DNA from: Methylophaga sp. OBS1 | GTDB taxonomy: Bacteria; Pseudomonadota; Gammaproteobacteria; Nitrosococcales; Methylophagaceae | DNA length: 64,000 nt | Assembly (NCBI RefSeq): GCF_026319365.1 | Contig: NZ_JAPDMS010000001.1 | Location: forward strand, 758,603-822,602 | Direction: 5' to 3' | Shown: piece by piece, positions 1 to 8,146 of the stretch | How positions within the stretch are numbered: the first letter of the stretch is position 1 | How the letters are laid out: each line of letters opens with the position of its first letter | Notes under the pieces: generated by a model | Seen by the model: the letters and a program-made list of their open reading frames with translations, nothing else | The model's database searches: none | Told to the model about the DNA's origin: nothing | Made by a program: the position numbers and the translations under genes

Positions 1-39
1 GAATTCAACTTTACCTGGGAATTTGCTACTGTCAGCCAT
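1..39 (-). CDS. Start of a possible leftward gene (partial)
   Basis: Just downstream of the PQQ-type dehydrogenase on the same strand, an ATG at 39 preceded by GAGG opens a reading frame beginning MADSSKFPGKVEF that runs off the left edge. Ten bases separate it from the upstream stop, which would suit another member of the same operon. Thirteen codons are too few to identify a family, so this is only a candidate start. Confidence 0.3.
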   Translation of the reverse strand, partial: MADSSKFPGKVEF

Positions 40-48
40 AACCTCAAT

Positions 49-1461
49 TTAGCCGTCCATATCAATCTTCAGGACCTGATTTATATCAGCAACATAGAGT
101 TCGTTGTTGAATAAATCGAGTCCTTTCGGATCATTCAAACCGCTGGCCAGCACGGTTTTGCTGCCATCAGTGTTGATGATGCTGATCTGACCGTCATCTT
201 TTTTGCCAAACTCGCCGATTTCGCTGATAAACAGGCGACCGTCCGGGTGAGCAATAACCGATTCCGGCATTCTCAGTCCTTTCACGGTTTGTTTACTGGT
301 CTGAGCCGGTTTGACAGCAGTGGTTTCCTGCTCTTCACCATAACTGACACGGTAAATCACGCCGTTGTAGTCATCCGAGACCAGCAAAAAGCCATCGGGC
401 AGTTGCAGGACATCGGTGGGACGACCCCAGGCTTCACCCTCGATCAACCAGCCATCGATAAAGGTCTGGTGACCTGTGACCTGATTGTTGTCGTTGAAAG
501 TGACACGCTCCAGTTTATAGCCCACCGGCTCAGTCCGGTTCCAGGAACCATGCTGAGCGATGATGGCGTCACCCTGATACTCAGCCGGGAACATTTTGCC
601 GGTGTAAAATTTGAAACCGAGGTTGGCGGTATGGGCCTGAAACTCGACTTCAGGAAAAGTGACTTCCTGGGGCGGCTGTTTGTCTTTCCAGTCCTGATGG
701 CGGGCATCGCCACCGGCATAAAACGGGAATCCAAAGTGCATGCCTTTTTCCGGGGCCGCGTTGAATTCGCCCGGCGGATTATCATCACCCATCATATCGA
801 CGTTGTTGTCAGTGAAATACAAATCACCGGTCTCGGGATGGAAGTCGATACCCACAGAGTTACGCACGCCGTGTGCATAAACTTCCGCTTCACTGCCATC
901 CGGATTCATGCGAATAATCGTCCCCTCGTAGCCATTAACCTCACAAATATTGCAGGGGGCGCCGACCGTGACATACAGTTTGCCGTCCGGGCCGAAATCA
1001 ATATAGCGCCAGCCGTGATGGGCTTTATCTGGCAGGTCTTCAAAAACGACTTCACGCATCTGTTCGAATGGCAGGGTCAAATCAAAACCCGGCGCAGCAT
1101 AGCGGGCGATACGGTGTTGTTCAGCCACATACAGGTTACCCTGGTGCATGGCCACACCGTTACCGACTTTAAGATCGCTGAGAATATTGACGACTTCATC
1201 AGCCTGACGGTCCTTGTTCTTGTCGACCACGGCATAAACATTCTTGCCACGGGTACCGACGAAGACGGTGCCGGTGGACTGACCGACAGCCATCTGACGG
1301 GCATTCGGCACTTCAGCGTAGACTTCAACTTTGAAACCGTCTGGCACATTGAGTTTATGCAGATTGGCTTCGGCGGCTGCACGGTCTGCCATGACCGGTG
1401 CCGCCATCAGTCCCAGCGATGAGGCTGCCAGGCTTGCTAGAGATAAAAATTTGAGTTTCAT
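49..1461 (-). CDS. Periplasmic PQQ-type sugar/sorbosone dehydrogenase family protein
   Basis: Predicted soluble beta-propeller dehydrogenase of the glucose/sorbosone dehydrogenase family, which uses PQQ in the periplasm to oxidise sugars or aldehydes; the substrate here is not known. The start is set at the second of two adjacent ATGs because AAAGGAGG lies at proper distance. The product starts MKLKFLSLASLAASS, a Sec signal peptide ending near APVMA. Propeller-like stretches follow: GNGVAMHQGNLYVAEQHRIARY, then DFGPDGKLYVTVGAPCN, VYAHGVRNSVGIDFHPETG and PTDVLQLPDGFLLVSDDYNGVIYRV. The 'RNSVGIDFHP' and 'DGKLYVT.G' signatures are typical of the family. It is the fourth gene of the operon yqhD-qor-nemA, 26 bases after nemA, so it is probably induced with them. 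A PQQ enzyme fits a genome that also carries pqqA copies. Family placement is firm, cofactor and substrate are inferred. Confidence 0.82.
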   Translation of the reverse strand: MKLKFLSLASLAASSLGLMAAPVMADRAAAEANLHKLNVPDGFKVEVYAEVPNARQMAVGQSTGTVFVGTRGKNVYAVVDKNKDRQADEVVNILSDLKVGNGVAMHQGNLYVAEQHRIARYAAPGFDLTLPFEQMREVVFEDLPDKAHHGWRYIDFGPDGKLYVTVGAPCNICEVNGYEGTIIRMNPDGSEAEVYAHGVRNSVGIDFHPETGDLYFTDNNVDMMGDDNPPGEFNAAPEKGMHFGFPFYAGGDARHQDWKDKQPPQEVTFPEVEFQAHTANLGFKFYTGKMFPAEYQGDAIIAQHGSWNRTEPVGYKLERVTFNDNNQVTGHQTFIDGWLIEGEAWGRPTDVLQLPDGFLLVSDDYNGVIYRVSYGEEQETTAVKPAQTSKQTVKGLRMPESVIAHPDGRLFISEIGEFGKKDDGQISIINTDGSKTVLASGLNDPKGLDLFNNELYVADINQVLKIDMDG

Positions 1462-1487
1462 CATTCCTCCTTTAATGGATTGAGGCC

Positions 1488-2591
1488 TCAAGCTTCGAGG
1501 AAGGGGTAATCAATATAGCCACGTTCGTCGCCGCCATAGAATGAGTCCGGGTCGGGCTCGTTGAGCGGCGCGTTTTTTTCGAAACGTAATGGCAGATCGG
1601 GGTTGGCGATAAACAGTTTGCCGAATGAGACCAGATCGACTTCGCCTCTGCTGATGATGTCATTGGCCTTGTCCAGGCTGTAATCGTAATTGGTCATATA
1701 AATGCCATGCCAGAGCGGACGCAACGAGTGAATATCAAATGCCGGACCGGCCGCACCCGGGTTATCGATACCCATTTCGGTGATATGCAGATAGGCAAGA
1801 CCGAATTTGTCGAGCTGCTCGACGGCGTAGCGGAAAGTCTGTTCTGGATGGCTGTCGTGGACATCATTAAATGGCTGCAATGGCGACAGTCTGACACCGA
1901 CTCGATCTGCGCCCCAGATCCGGGTGACTTCATCAACCACTTCCAGCAACAGCTTTGCCCGATTTTCAAGGCTGCCACCATACTCATCGCTACGCTGGTT
2001 ACTGCCGTCACGCAGGAACTGATCCAGCAGATAGCCGTTGGCACCGTGGACTTCAACACCATCAAAACCGGCGCTTAAAGCGTTGTGCGCGGCCTGGCGG
2101 AAGTTTTCTTTGATGCGTTTGATATCGTCCAGTGACATTTCTCGCGGTGTTTCATAAGGCTTCATGCCCTCATAAGTCATGACTTCTCCGGCGGGTTTAA
2201 TTGCCGAAGGCGCCATCGGCAGCTTGCCGTTGAGCAGGGAAGTATGACCAACACGGCCACAGTGCCAGATCTGCATCACGATTTTGCCCCCCGCCTGATG
2301 GACCGCGTCGGTCACCTTTTTCCAGCCTTCGATCTGAGCCTCGCTGTAAATGCCGGGAATATTGGGATAACCGATGCCGTCCTCAGAGACCAGTGTGGCC
2401 TCGGTAATGATGAGACCGGCAGAGGCACGCTGACGGTAATATTCGACCATCATATCGGTCGGAACCAGACCTTCACCGGCACGGTTGCGGGTCAGTGGTG
2501 CCATGACAAAACGATTTTTCAGCTGAATGGCGCCAACCTGTAATGGTGACTGCAAATCCGCTGTGGATTCTGATGCTTGCTTCATAGACAT
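1488..2591 (-). CDS. nemA: Old-yellow-enzyme-family alkene/N-ethylmaleimide reductase
   Basis: FMN-dependent ene-reductase that uses NAD(P)H to reduce activated double bonds, nitro compounds and other electrophiles in the cytoplasm. The 367-residue length is normal for the family. Visible are the N-terminal 'LKNRFVMAPLTRNRA' barrel start, 'MQIWHCGRVGH' near residue 110, the substrate-binding pair in HGAN (H182, N185), and the 'LLDQFLRDGSNQRSDEYGGS.ENR' block typical of NemA/OYE. Two ATGs lie six bases apart; AAGGA suits the second (MKQASE, base 2585) better. It sits 5 bases from the preceding oxidoreductase gene and downstream of a NemR-like regulator with shared operators, the same regulator-target pairing as E. 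coli nemRA. Identity as a NemA-type OYE is strong; the true substrate is unknown. Confidence 0.92.
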   Translation of the reverse strand: MSMKQASESTADLQSPLQVGAIQLKNRFVMAPLTRNRAGEGLVPTDMMVEYYRQRASAGLIITEATLVSEDGIGYPNIPGIYSEAQIEGWKKVTDAVHQAGGKIVMQIWHCGRVGHTSLLNGKLPMAPSAIKPAGEVMTYEGMKPYETPREMSLDDIKRIKENFRQAAHNALSAGFDGVEVHGANGYLLDQFLRDGSNQRSDEYGGSLENRAKLLLEVVDEVTRIWGADRVGVRLSPLQPFNDVHDSHPEQTFRYAVEQLDKFGLAYLHITEMGIDNPGAAGPAFDIHSLRPLWHGIYMTNYDYSLDKANDIISRGEVDLVSFGKLFIANPDLPLRFEKNAPLNEPDPDSFYGGDERGYIDYPFLEA

Positions 2592-2596
2592 TCCTT

Positions 2597-3586
2597 TTAG
2601 ACAGTAACGATAATTTTGCCCAACTGGGTATTGGATTCGAGATAACGATGCGCTTCGACAATCTCATCCAGGCTGAAGGTTTTAGCAATCAGCGGTTTCA
2701 GCTGAGCGCCTTCCAGCCAGCCGTAGATATCGTCCTTGGCACGTTTCAGTTGTTGCGGATCCTGGGTGAATTCAAACAGGGTATAGCCACGGATAGTCAG
2801 ACCTTTACCCAGCACACTGAACAAGGGGAATGGAGTGGGTTCAGGGCTCAAGGCGCCATATTGAAAAATAATGCCGTGGCTGGAAGCGACCTCGGCCAGG
2901 GTCGCCAGCATCGGACCGCCAACCGGATCGAAGATGATACGGGCACCCTGACCCTCAGAGATATTTTCCACGGCGGCGATGACATCCTCTTCTTCGCTGA
3001 CGACTACATGCCGGGCGCCATGATTGAGTAATTCCTGTTTCTTATCACTATGGCGGGTCATCGCGATGGGTACGGCCCCGACCAGATTACACAACTGAAT
3101 GGCGGCCAGACCCACGCTGCTGGAGGCGGCCGGAATGAGCACAAAGTCATCGGGTTGCATCTTGGCAATATCGATCAGGGCACCATAAGCCGTGAGGTAC
3201 TGCATCCAGACTGCGGCTGCTTCCTCCCAACTCAGGTTGAGCGGGTGAAAAGCCACCGCAGTGACGGGAACGTTAATGACTTCGCCATAGACGCCATAAC
3301 GATTCAGCGGGAAATTGGGTATGGTGCTGACGGCATCACCCACCTTGTAGCCATGCACATTTTCACCAACGGCCTTGATGGTTCCTGCAGCTTCATAGCC
3401 AAGCCGTGCCGGAAATTGAGGCGCTTCCAGGTATTGACCACGACGGAACATGGCTTCGGCCCTGTTCAGTCCGATGGCTGCAACCTGAATCTGTATTTCA
3501 CCTTCGCCCGGTGGCGGCACTTCTTCATCAACAAGCTTTAGAACATCCGGTTCCCCGGTTTGATTGAATCTGACTACTTTTGACAT
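2597..3586 (-). CDS. Zinc-independent MDR-family NADPH:quinone oxidoreductase-like protein
   Basis: Medium-chain dehydrogenase/reductase without the catalytic zinc ligands, of the quinone oxidoreductase/enone reductase branch, expected to reduce quinones or alpha,beta-unsaturated carbonyls with NADPH. The start MSKVVRFNQTGEPDVLKL is preceded by AAGGAG at six bases; upstream in-frame codons would overlap yqhD and are not used. The product is 329 residues. Motifs: 'GLNRAEAMFRRGQYLE' and 'LGYEAAGTIKAVGENV' in the GroES-like half, and the Rossmann segment 'VLIPAASSSVGLAAIQL'. It lies between yqhD and nemA with gaps of 16 and 5 bases, so it belongs to the same transcription unit and probably adds another electrophile-reducing activity. 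The precise substrate cannot be read from sequence. Confidence 0.85.
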   Translation of the reverse strand: MSKVVRFNQTGEPDVLKLVDEEVPPPGEGEIQIQVAAIGLNRAEAMFRRGQYLEAPQFPARLGYEAAGTIKAVGENVHGYKVGDAVSTIPNFPLNRYGVYGEVINVPVTAVAFHPLNLSWEEAAAVWMQYLTAYGALIDIAKMQPDDFVLIPAASSSVGLAAIQLCNLVGAVPIAMTRHSDKKQELLNHGARHVVVSEEEDVIAAVENISEGQGARIIFDPVGGPMLATLAEVASSHGIIFQYGALSPEPTPFPLFSVLGKGLTIRGYTLFEFTQDPQQLKRAKDDIYGWLEGAQLKPLIAKTFSLDEIVEAHRYLESNTQLGKIIVTV

Positions 3587-3602
3587 GGCTGACTCCTTGT
3601 TT

Positions 3603-4763
3603 TTAGAGACTGGCTTCCAGAATCCGGCGGCTCTTATCAAGGTCGATATCTTCACGCTCACCCAGTTGGGTTAGTCCATGCTTTTCCAGTTGCTGGACCA
3701 TCAGCGGAATAGCCTCTGCGCCGATCTGGTAATCACTGAGCCGTGTTTTCACGCCCATCTGCTCAAAAAATCCGCGGGTTTTACTGATGGCCAGATCAAT
3801 GCGGCGTTCTTCGTCTGCCTCATTGATATGCCAGACGCGGTCCGCGTACTGTAATAGTTTGTCGCGTTTAGCGGCACGTTGTTCCTGCATCACGCTGGGA
3901 AGCACAATCGCCAGGGTTTGCGCATGGTCGAGGCCATGCAAAGCCGTAATTTCGTGACCGATCATATGCGTGGCCCAGTCCTGTGGCACACCGACACCGA
4001 TTAAGCCATTCAAAGCCAGTGTCGCTGTCCACATGAAATCAGATTGAAGCGCATAATCTTCCGGGTTTTCCAGAAGCGCAGGGCCTATCTCTATCAAGGT
4101 TTGTAACAGCCCCTCGGCAAAGCGGTCCTGAATCCTGGCAGCTGCTGGATAAGTCAGATATTGTTCAACCACATGGGTGAAGGCATCCACCACGCCATTG
4201 GCCAGTTGTTTGCCGGGGAGGGTGTAGGCTTTGCTTGGATCCAGTATTGAAAACTGGGGGAAAACAAGCTGGCTACTGAATGCCAGTTTTTCCTGTGTTT
4301 CATAACGGGTGATAACTGAGTTTGTATTCATTTCTGAACCGGTCGCCGGCAGAGTGAGCACACTACCGAACGGCAGCGCAGTGCGAATATCACGAGCGCC
4401 CTTGACCAGGATTTCCTCCCAGGGATCATCCCCGCAGGCCACTGCGGCTGCAACAAACTTGGTGCCATCGATAACCGAGCCACCACCGACAGCCAGCAGA
4501 AAATCCAGTTTTTTATCCCGGATAAGCTTAACGGCTCTCATCAGGGTGCTGTAGCTGGGATTGGCTTCAATACCGCCGAAAAACGCTACATGACGTTGAC
4601 CCAGTGCCGTCTCTACTTCATCCAGGGTGCCGTATTTTTTAGCACTCTCGCCGCCAAAAAGGATGAGTACTCTGGCAGATGCCGGAACCAACTGGTCGAT
4701 GGCATTGATTTGTCCTTTGCCAAAGACAATGCGGGTCGGGTTATAAAACTCAAAATTATTCAC
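3603..4763 (-). CDS. yqhD: NADPH-dependent iron-containing aldehyde reductase (YqhD type)
   Basis: Group III metal-dependent alcohol dehydrogenase that reduces short and toxic aldehydes with NADPH. The 386-residue protein matches YqhD throughout from memory: 'PTRIVFGKGQI', nucleotide-binding 'GGGSVIDGTKF' (93-103), 'TLPATGSE', 'ANGVVDAFTHVVEQY' and 'GVPQDWATHMIGHEITALHGLDHAQ'. The metal ligands are all present: D193, H197, H266 and H280. It is the first gene of the detoxification operon; a NemR-type operator lies 21 bases upstream of its ATG within a plausible promoter (TTGCCC, 17 bases, TCTATT). In E. coli yqhD is governed by YqhC, so placement behind a NemR-like repressor is a different wiring. 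Aldehyde removal is a sensible task in a methylotroph. Confidence 0.93.
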   Translation of the reverse strand: MNNFEFYNPTRIVFGKGQINAIDQLVPASARVLILFGGESAKKYGTLDEVETALGQRHVAFFGGIEANPSYSTLMRAVKLIRDKKLDFLLAVGGGSVIDGTKFVAAAVACGDDPWEEILVKGARDIRTALPFGSVLTLPATGSEMNTNSVITRYETQEKLAFSSQLVFPQFSILDPSKAYTLPGKQLANGVVDAFTHVVEQYLTYPAAARIQDRFAEGLLQTLIEIGPALLENPEDYALQSDFMWTATLALNGLIGVGVPQDWATHMIGHEITALHGLDHAQTLAIVLPSVMQEQRAAKRDKLLQYADRVWHINEADEERRIDLAISKTRGFFEQMGVKTRLSDYQIGAEAIPLMVQQLEKHGLTQLGEREDIDLDKSRRILEASL

Positions 4764-4783
4764 GTAGATCCTTTGATATTTAA

Positions 4784-4800
4784 TAGACCAGTCGTCTAGT
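4784..4800. promoter_or_regulatory. NemR-type operator in the yqhD promoter
   Basis: TAGACCAGTCGTCTAGT, containing the inverted repeat TAGAC-n5-GTCTA. On the minus strand it lies between a -35-like TTGCCC (4805-4810) and a -10-like TCTATT, so a bound repressor would block transcription of yqhD-qor-nemA-dehydrogenase. The same 17 bases recur at 5458-5474. It resembles the TAGACC...GGTCTA NemR box of enterics as I remember it. Confidence 0.8.
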
Positions 4801-4821
4801 TATTGGGCAAATAAAAAGGCC

Positions 4822-5445
4822 TTAGACAGCAGCCTTGGTTAAATTCAAACGTGCATGCAATGCATTCATCGCGACATGCAAAGCGTCAGGGTTGTGGTTG
4901 ACCTTGGTGAGCAAGGTGGCACCAATCCATAAATAATAGATCTCTTCTGTGACAGTTCGAGCGTCATCGTCAATGCAGATTTCACCATGGTCAATGGCTT
5001 GCTGAACAACTGCTGCCAGTCGGTTGATAACACGGTGGGTTCCCTGTTTCAGCGCCAGACGCATGCTTTCGGAAAGGTCGGTGACTTCACCGCTGAGTTT
5101 GACCACCAGGCACTTGTCGGTTGAGGTGTCACTGCACTGTGAATTTTTCCAGTTATCGAAATAATCAAGTAAACGATCCACCGCGCTGCTGTCATCACCC
5201 TGAAAGTGGCTATCCAGGGTCAACATATACTGATCAAAATAATTTTCCAGCAGCACACTGCCGAAATGTTCTTTAGAGTCGAAATAGTGATAGAAGGACC
5301 CTTTGGGCACGCCAGCCGTTTTCAGAATCTCATTGAGACCGACCGCAGCAAAGCCTTTTCCCAAAATGATGGTTTGGGCAGTGCTGAGAATATGTTGTCG
5401 GGTATCACTGTAACGTGAACTGGCTGCTTGATTCATGAAGCTCAT
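4822..5445 (-). CDS. nemR: TetR-family electrophile/bleach-sensing repressor NemR
   Basis: Predicted redox and electrophile-responsive repressor. Residues 14-60 form the helix-turn-helix with 'LNEILKTAGVPKGSFYHYFDSKEHFG', nearly the enteric NemR sequence. The C-terminal ligand domain keeps 'CLVVKLSGEVTDLSESMR' and 'YYLWIGATLLTKV'. Aligning from memory with E. coli NemR, C112 corresponds to the reactive C106 and K181 to K175, the pair reported to form a sulfenamide bond after oxidation; C104 matches C98. The gene reads toward yqhD, with one operator upstream of itself and an identical one between it and yqhD, implying autoregulation plus control of the operon. MSFMNQ or MNQ may be the start; neither has a strong ribosome site. 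Confidence 0.9.
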   Translation of the reverse strand: MSFMNQAASSRYSDTRQHILSTAQTIILGKGFAAVGLNEILKTAGVPKGSFYHYFDSKEHFGSVLLENYFDQYMLTLDSHFQGDDSSAVDRLLDYFDNWKNSQCSDTSTDKCLVVKLSGEVTDLSESMRLALKQGTHRVINRLAAVVQQAIDHGEICIDDDARTVTEEIYYLWIGATLLTKVNHNPDALHVAMNALHARLNLTKAAV

Positions 5446-5457
5446 TATTTCAGAAAA

Positions 5458-5474
5458 TAGACCAGTCGTCTAGT
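5458..5474. promoter_or_regulatory. NemR-type operator upstream of nemR
   Basis: Exact second copy of TAGACCAGTCGTCTAGT, 13 bases before the nemR ATG. The surrounding identical stretch is 19 bases. It should serve autorepression of nemR. It also lies in the 212-base divergent region facing the doe operon, though it is nearly 200 bases from doeB and probably does not govern it. Confidence 0.8.
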
Positions 5475-5657
5475 CATGATTATCGATGCCTGAACAAGGA
5501 CTTATTGTTTAGGGTTCAAAATGTTGGAACAAGGCTTGCTTGGTGTTAGTCTGAGCCTGAAAGTCTCGTTGTCGAAACAAAAATGCTTCCACAGCGGGCT
5601 TCCACATCACATTTCATCGAAACGTGCACCGTTTTGAGTCAAACCGCAGGGGGCAAG

Positions 5658-6818
5658 ATGGGCGACATCTGGCAACAAGCGATCGATAGTGCGCAGCAAC
5701 TGCGCCGTGACCTGCACCGGCATCCCGAGCTGGGCTGGCAGGAAGTGCGTACCGCTGATCTGATTCGTCGTGAACTCAGCGCCCTGCAGATTCCCTGGCA
5801 AGCCTGCGCCGAGCTGGGCACCCTGGGACGTCTTAACCCCAATAGCAATGGTCAACATATCGCGCTTCGAGCTGATATGGATGCATTACCCATTCTTGAG
5901 CAAAATGAACATGACTGGCGCTCAGAGCATGAGGGTTTTATGCATGCCTGCGGTCATGATGGTCACACTGCGACATTACTGGCGACAGCGCGCTGGCTGA
6001 AATCGGTTGAGTCCAGCCTGCCGGGGCCGGTAACCCTGTTGTTCCAGCCAGCGGAAGAAGGGGGCCATGGTGCAAAAAAAATGATCGATGACGGTGCGCT
6101 GGAAGGGATTGATATGATTTTCGGCTGGCACAACTGGCCGGTGATTCCCTTTGGCAAACTGGTCTGCCCGGACGGCATTGTGATGTGTGGCAACGGTACT
6201 TTTCAGATCAGTCTGCAGGGAAAAGGCGGACATGCGAGTCAGCCGGAACTCTGTCATGACCCGGTGCTGGCAGCCAGTGCCGTGACACAGGCCCTGCAGC
6301 AAATCGTCAGCCGCAACCTGGCGCCCCAGTCTACCGCTGTGGTCAGTGTGACTTCGATCGAAGCGCCCAGTGCGCCGACCGTGATTCCTGATACGGCATT
6401 GATTGGCGGCAGTATCCGCGTGCCGGATATCGTTACCCGGGATCGGGTAAATTCACTGATTACCGAGATCAGCCAGCAAACTGCCGCAGCTTATGGTGTA
6501 GAAGCCGAAGTCAGACATTTTCCACGCTACAACGCGACCATTAACCATGCTTCGCAGGCGGCTTTTGTGCGCCATCAATGGCAGCAGGATCATGGAGAAG
6601 ACAGCCTGGATCAGCGCCTGCCAATACCCGTGATGGCTTCAGAAGATTTCAGTTATTACCTGGAACAGATTCCGGGGGCTTTTGCCCTGATTGGTGCCGA
6701 TGACGGTCCTGAACATCAGGCCGTGTGCCATAGTCCCTTGTATGACTTCAATGACAGGTTAATACCCCTTGTCACTCGACTCTATTCGCGCCTGGTCGGT
6801 GCGCCGATTGCAGAATAA
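5658..6818 (+). CDS. doeB: M20-family N-acetyl-diaminobutyrate deacetylase (ectoine degradation)
   Basis: Metal-dependent amidohydrolase of the M20 family, predicted to remove the acetyl group from N-acetyl-2,4-diaminobutyrate released by ectoine hydrolase. The chosen ATG (MGDIWQQAID) follows a G-rich AGGGGGC site; the longer frame upstream has no ribosome site. Product about 386 residues. Metal-site motifs: 'LRADMDALPI', 'HACGHDGHTATLL', 'FQPAEEGGHGAKKMIDDG' and the C-terminal 'MASEDFSYYLEQIPG'. It heads a four-gene rightward operon in the order doeB-doeD-doeA-doeC that I recall from halotolerant methanotrophs. M20 members are otherwise hard to assign, so the function rests on the neighbours; it corresponds to the DoeB2 type rather than the AspA-like DoeB. 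Confidence 0.82.
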   Translation: MGDIWQQAIDSAQQLRRDLHRHPELGWQEVRTADLIRRELSALQIPWQACAELGTLGRLNPNSNGQHIALRADMDALPILEQNEHDWRSEHEGFMHACGHDGHTATLLATARWLKSVESSLPGPVTLLFQPAEEGGHGAKKMIDDGALEGIDMIFGWHNWPVIPFGKLVCPDGIVMCGNGTFQISLQGKGGHASQPELCHDPVLAASAVTQALQQIVSRNLAPQSTAVVSVTSIEAPSAPTVIPDTALIGGSIRVPDIVTRDRVNSLITEISQQTAAAYGVEAEVRHFPRYNATINHASQAAFVRHQWQQDHGEDSLDQRLPIPVMASEDFSYYLEQIPGAFALIGADDGPEHQAVCHSPLYDFNDRLIPLVTRLYSRLVGAPIAE

Positions 6819-6871
6819 CCGACCCGTTTTCCGTTGCCGTAGCATCGGCGTTTCTTTTGTGGAGGTATTTA

Positions 6872-8146
6872 ATGAGTGTATTCGAACAGCGTGAGTCCGC
6901 CATCCGAGCCTATTGCCGTGTTTACCCGGTTGTGTTCGATAAGGCACGCAATGCAAGGCAGCGGGATGAGGACGGCAAAGAATATATCGACTTTTTCGCT
7001 GGTGCCGGGGTGCTCAATTTTGGCCACAATAATGAGCGCATGACTCAGGCCGTAGTGGATTACATTCAATCAGGCGGGGTGACGCATGCGCTGGACATGA
7101 TGACTACCGCGAAACGCCGGTTTATGGAGCGCTTCGAAAAGGTCGTGCTGAAACCGCGAAACATGAATCACAAGATGCAGTTCATCGGCCCCACCGGCAC
7201 CAACGCGGTGGAAGCAGCGATGAAACTGGCACGACGGGTGACGGCCAGACAGGAAATTGTTGCCTTCACACGGGGCTTTCACGGTATGACGCTGGGCTCA
7301 CTGGCTGCCACAGCGAACCGTTATTTCCGTGGCGCAGCGGGTGTACCCCTGAATCATGTTTCACATTATCCCTTTGGCTGTAACAAGCCCTGTATGGGGT
7401 GCGAGTCCGGCTGTGGTCTGGAAAGCATTGAGCATATGCGCAGTCTGTATCGCGATACCTCAAGCGGCGTGACACCGCCGGCCGCTTTTCTGCTGGAAAC
7501 GGTGCAGGCTGAAGGTGGGGTGAATGTCGCCTCGAAAGAGTGGTTGCAGGCCGTGGCGGCACTGGCCAAGGAGGTGGGCGCGCTGCTGATAGTCGATGAT
7601 ATCCAGGTGGGCATGGGCCGCACAGGTTCCTTCTTCAGCTTTGATGATATGGGTATTGACCCAGACATCATCTGTCTCGCTAAAGGCCTGGGTGGAATGG
7701 GTACGCCCATTGCGATGAACCTGATTAAGCCGGAAGTGGATGAGTACTGGTCTCCGGGTGAGCACACCGGCACCTTCCGCGGCCAGAGCATTTCTTTTGT
7801 TGCCGGCAGCGAGGCGCTCAGTTACTTCGAAGACAACAGTCTGATGAAAGAAGTGCATGAAAAGGGCGATCGGATGAATGATGCCTTAGCACCACTTGAG
7901 CAGCGCTACGACCAGGTTCAGATCCGCGGCAGAGGTATGATTCTCGGTCTGGATGTGATGACCGGCGAACGGGCCAAAGCGATTGTCGAACGCTGCTTTG
8001 AAGCCGGCCTGTTGATTGCTGCATGTGGCACCGGCGGCCGAGTGGTGAAATTGATACCGCCCCTGACGATTCCGGACAGTGATCTGGAGGAAGGGCTGAA
8101 GATTCTGGTTGAAATCACTGAAAAAGTCATGGAGGAAGCGGCATGA
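6872..8146 (+). CDS. doeD: Class III diaminobutyrate aminotransferase (ectoine degradation)
   Basis: PLP enzyme expected to transaminate 2,4-diaminobutyrate to aspartate semialdehyde. GGAGG precedes MSVFEQRESAIRAYCRVYP by seven bases. The sequence is EctB-like: 'EYIDFFAGAGVLNFGHNN', 'GPTGTNAVEAAMKLARRVT', 'GFHGMTLGSLAATAN', 'ETVQAEGGVNVAS', PLP-phosphate region 'LIVDDIQVGMGRTG' and the Schiff-base lysine in 'CLAKGLGGMGTP' (K271). An EctB role in ectoine synthesis is unlikely, since ectA and ectC are absent and the neighbours are hydrolytic. Unusual is a cysteine cluster C170-x3-C174-x2-C177-x3-C181 inside the large domain, which could bind a metal. Its stop overlaps doeA by four bases (ATGA), so the two are translationally coupled. 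Confidence 0.87.
   Translation: MSVFEQRESAIRAYCRVYPVVFDKARNARQRDEDGKEYIDFFAGAGVLNFGHNNERMTQAVVDYIQSGGVTHALDMMTTAKRRFMERFEKVVLKPRNMNHKMQFIGPTGTNAVEAAMKLARRVTARQEIVAFTRGFHGMTLGSLAATANRYFRGAAGVPLNHVSHYPFGCNKPCMGCESGCGLESIEHMRSLYRDTSSGVTPPAAFLLETVQAEGGVNVASKEWLQAVAALAKEVGALLIVDDIQVGMGRTGSFFSFDDMGIDPDIICLAKGLGGMGTPIAMNLIKPEVDEYWSPGEHTGTFRGQSISFVAGSEALSYFEDNSLMKEVHEKGDRMNDALAPLEQRYDQVQIRGRGMILGLDVMTGERAKAIVERCFEAGLLIAACGTGGRVVKLIPPLTIPDSDLEEGLKILVEITEKVMEEAA

Noticed and set aside
247..1422. Long plus-strand open frame of 391 codons
   Set aside because: It lies opposite the PQQ-type dehydrogenase, which has a signal peptide, ribosome site and family motifs; the plus frame has no recognisable features and no ribosome site.
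6872..8146. EctB of ectoine synthesis for the aminotransferase
   Set aside because: The sequence is EctB-like, but ectA and ectC are missing and the neighbours are a deacetylase, ectoine hydrolase and aldehyde dehydrogenase, which define the degradation route.
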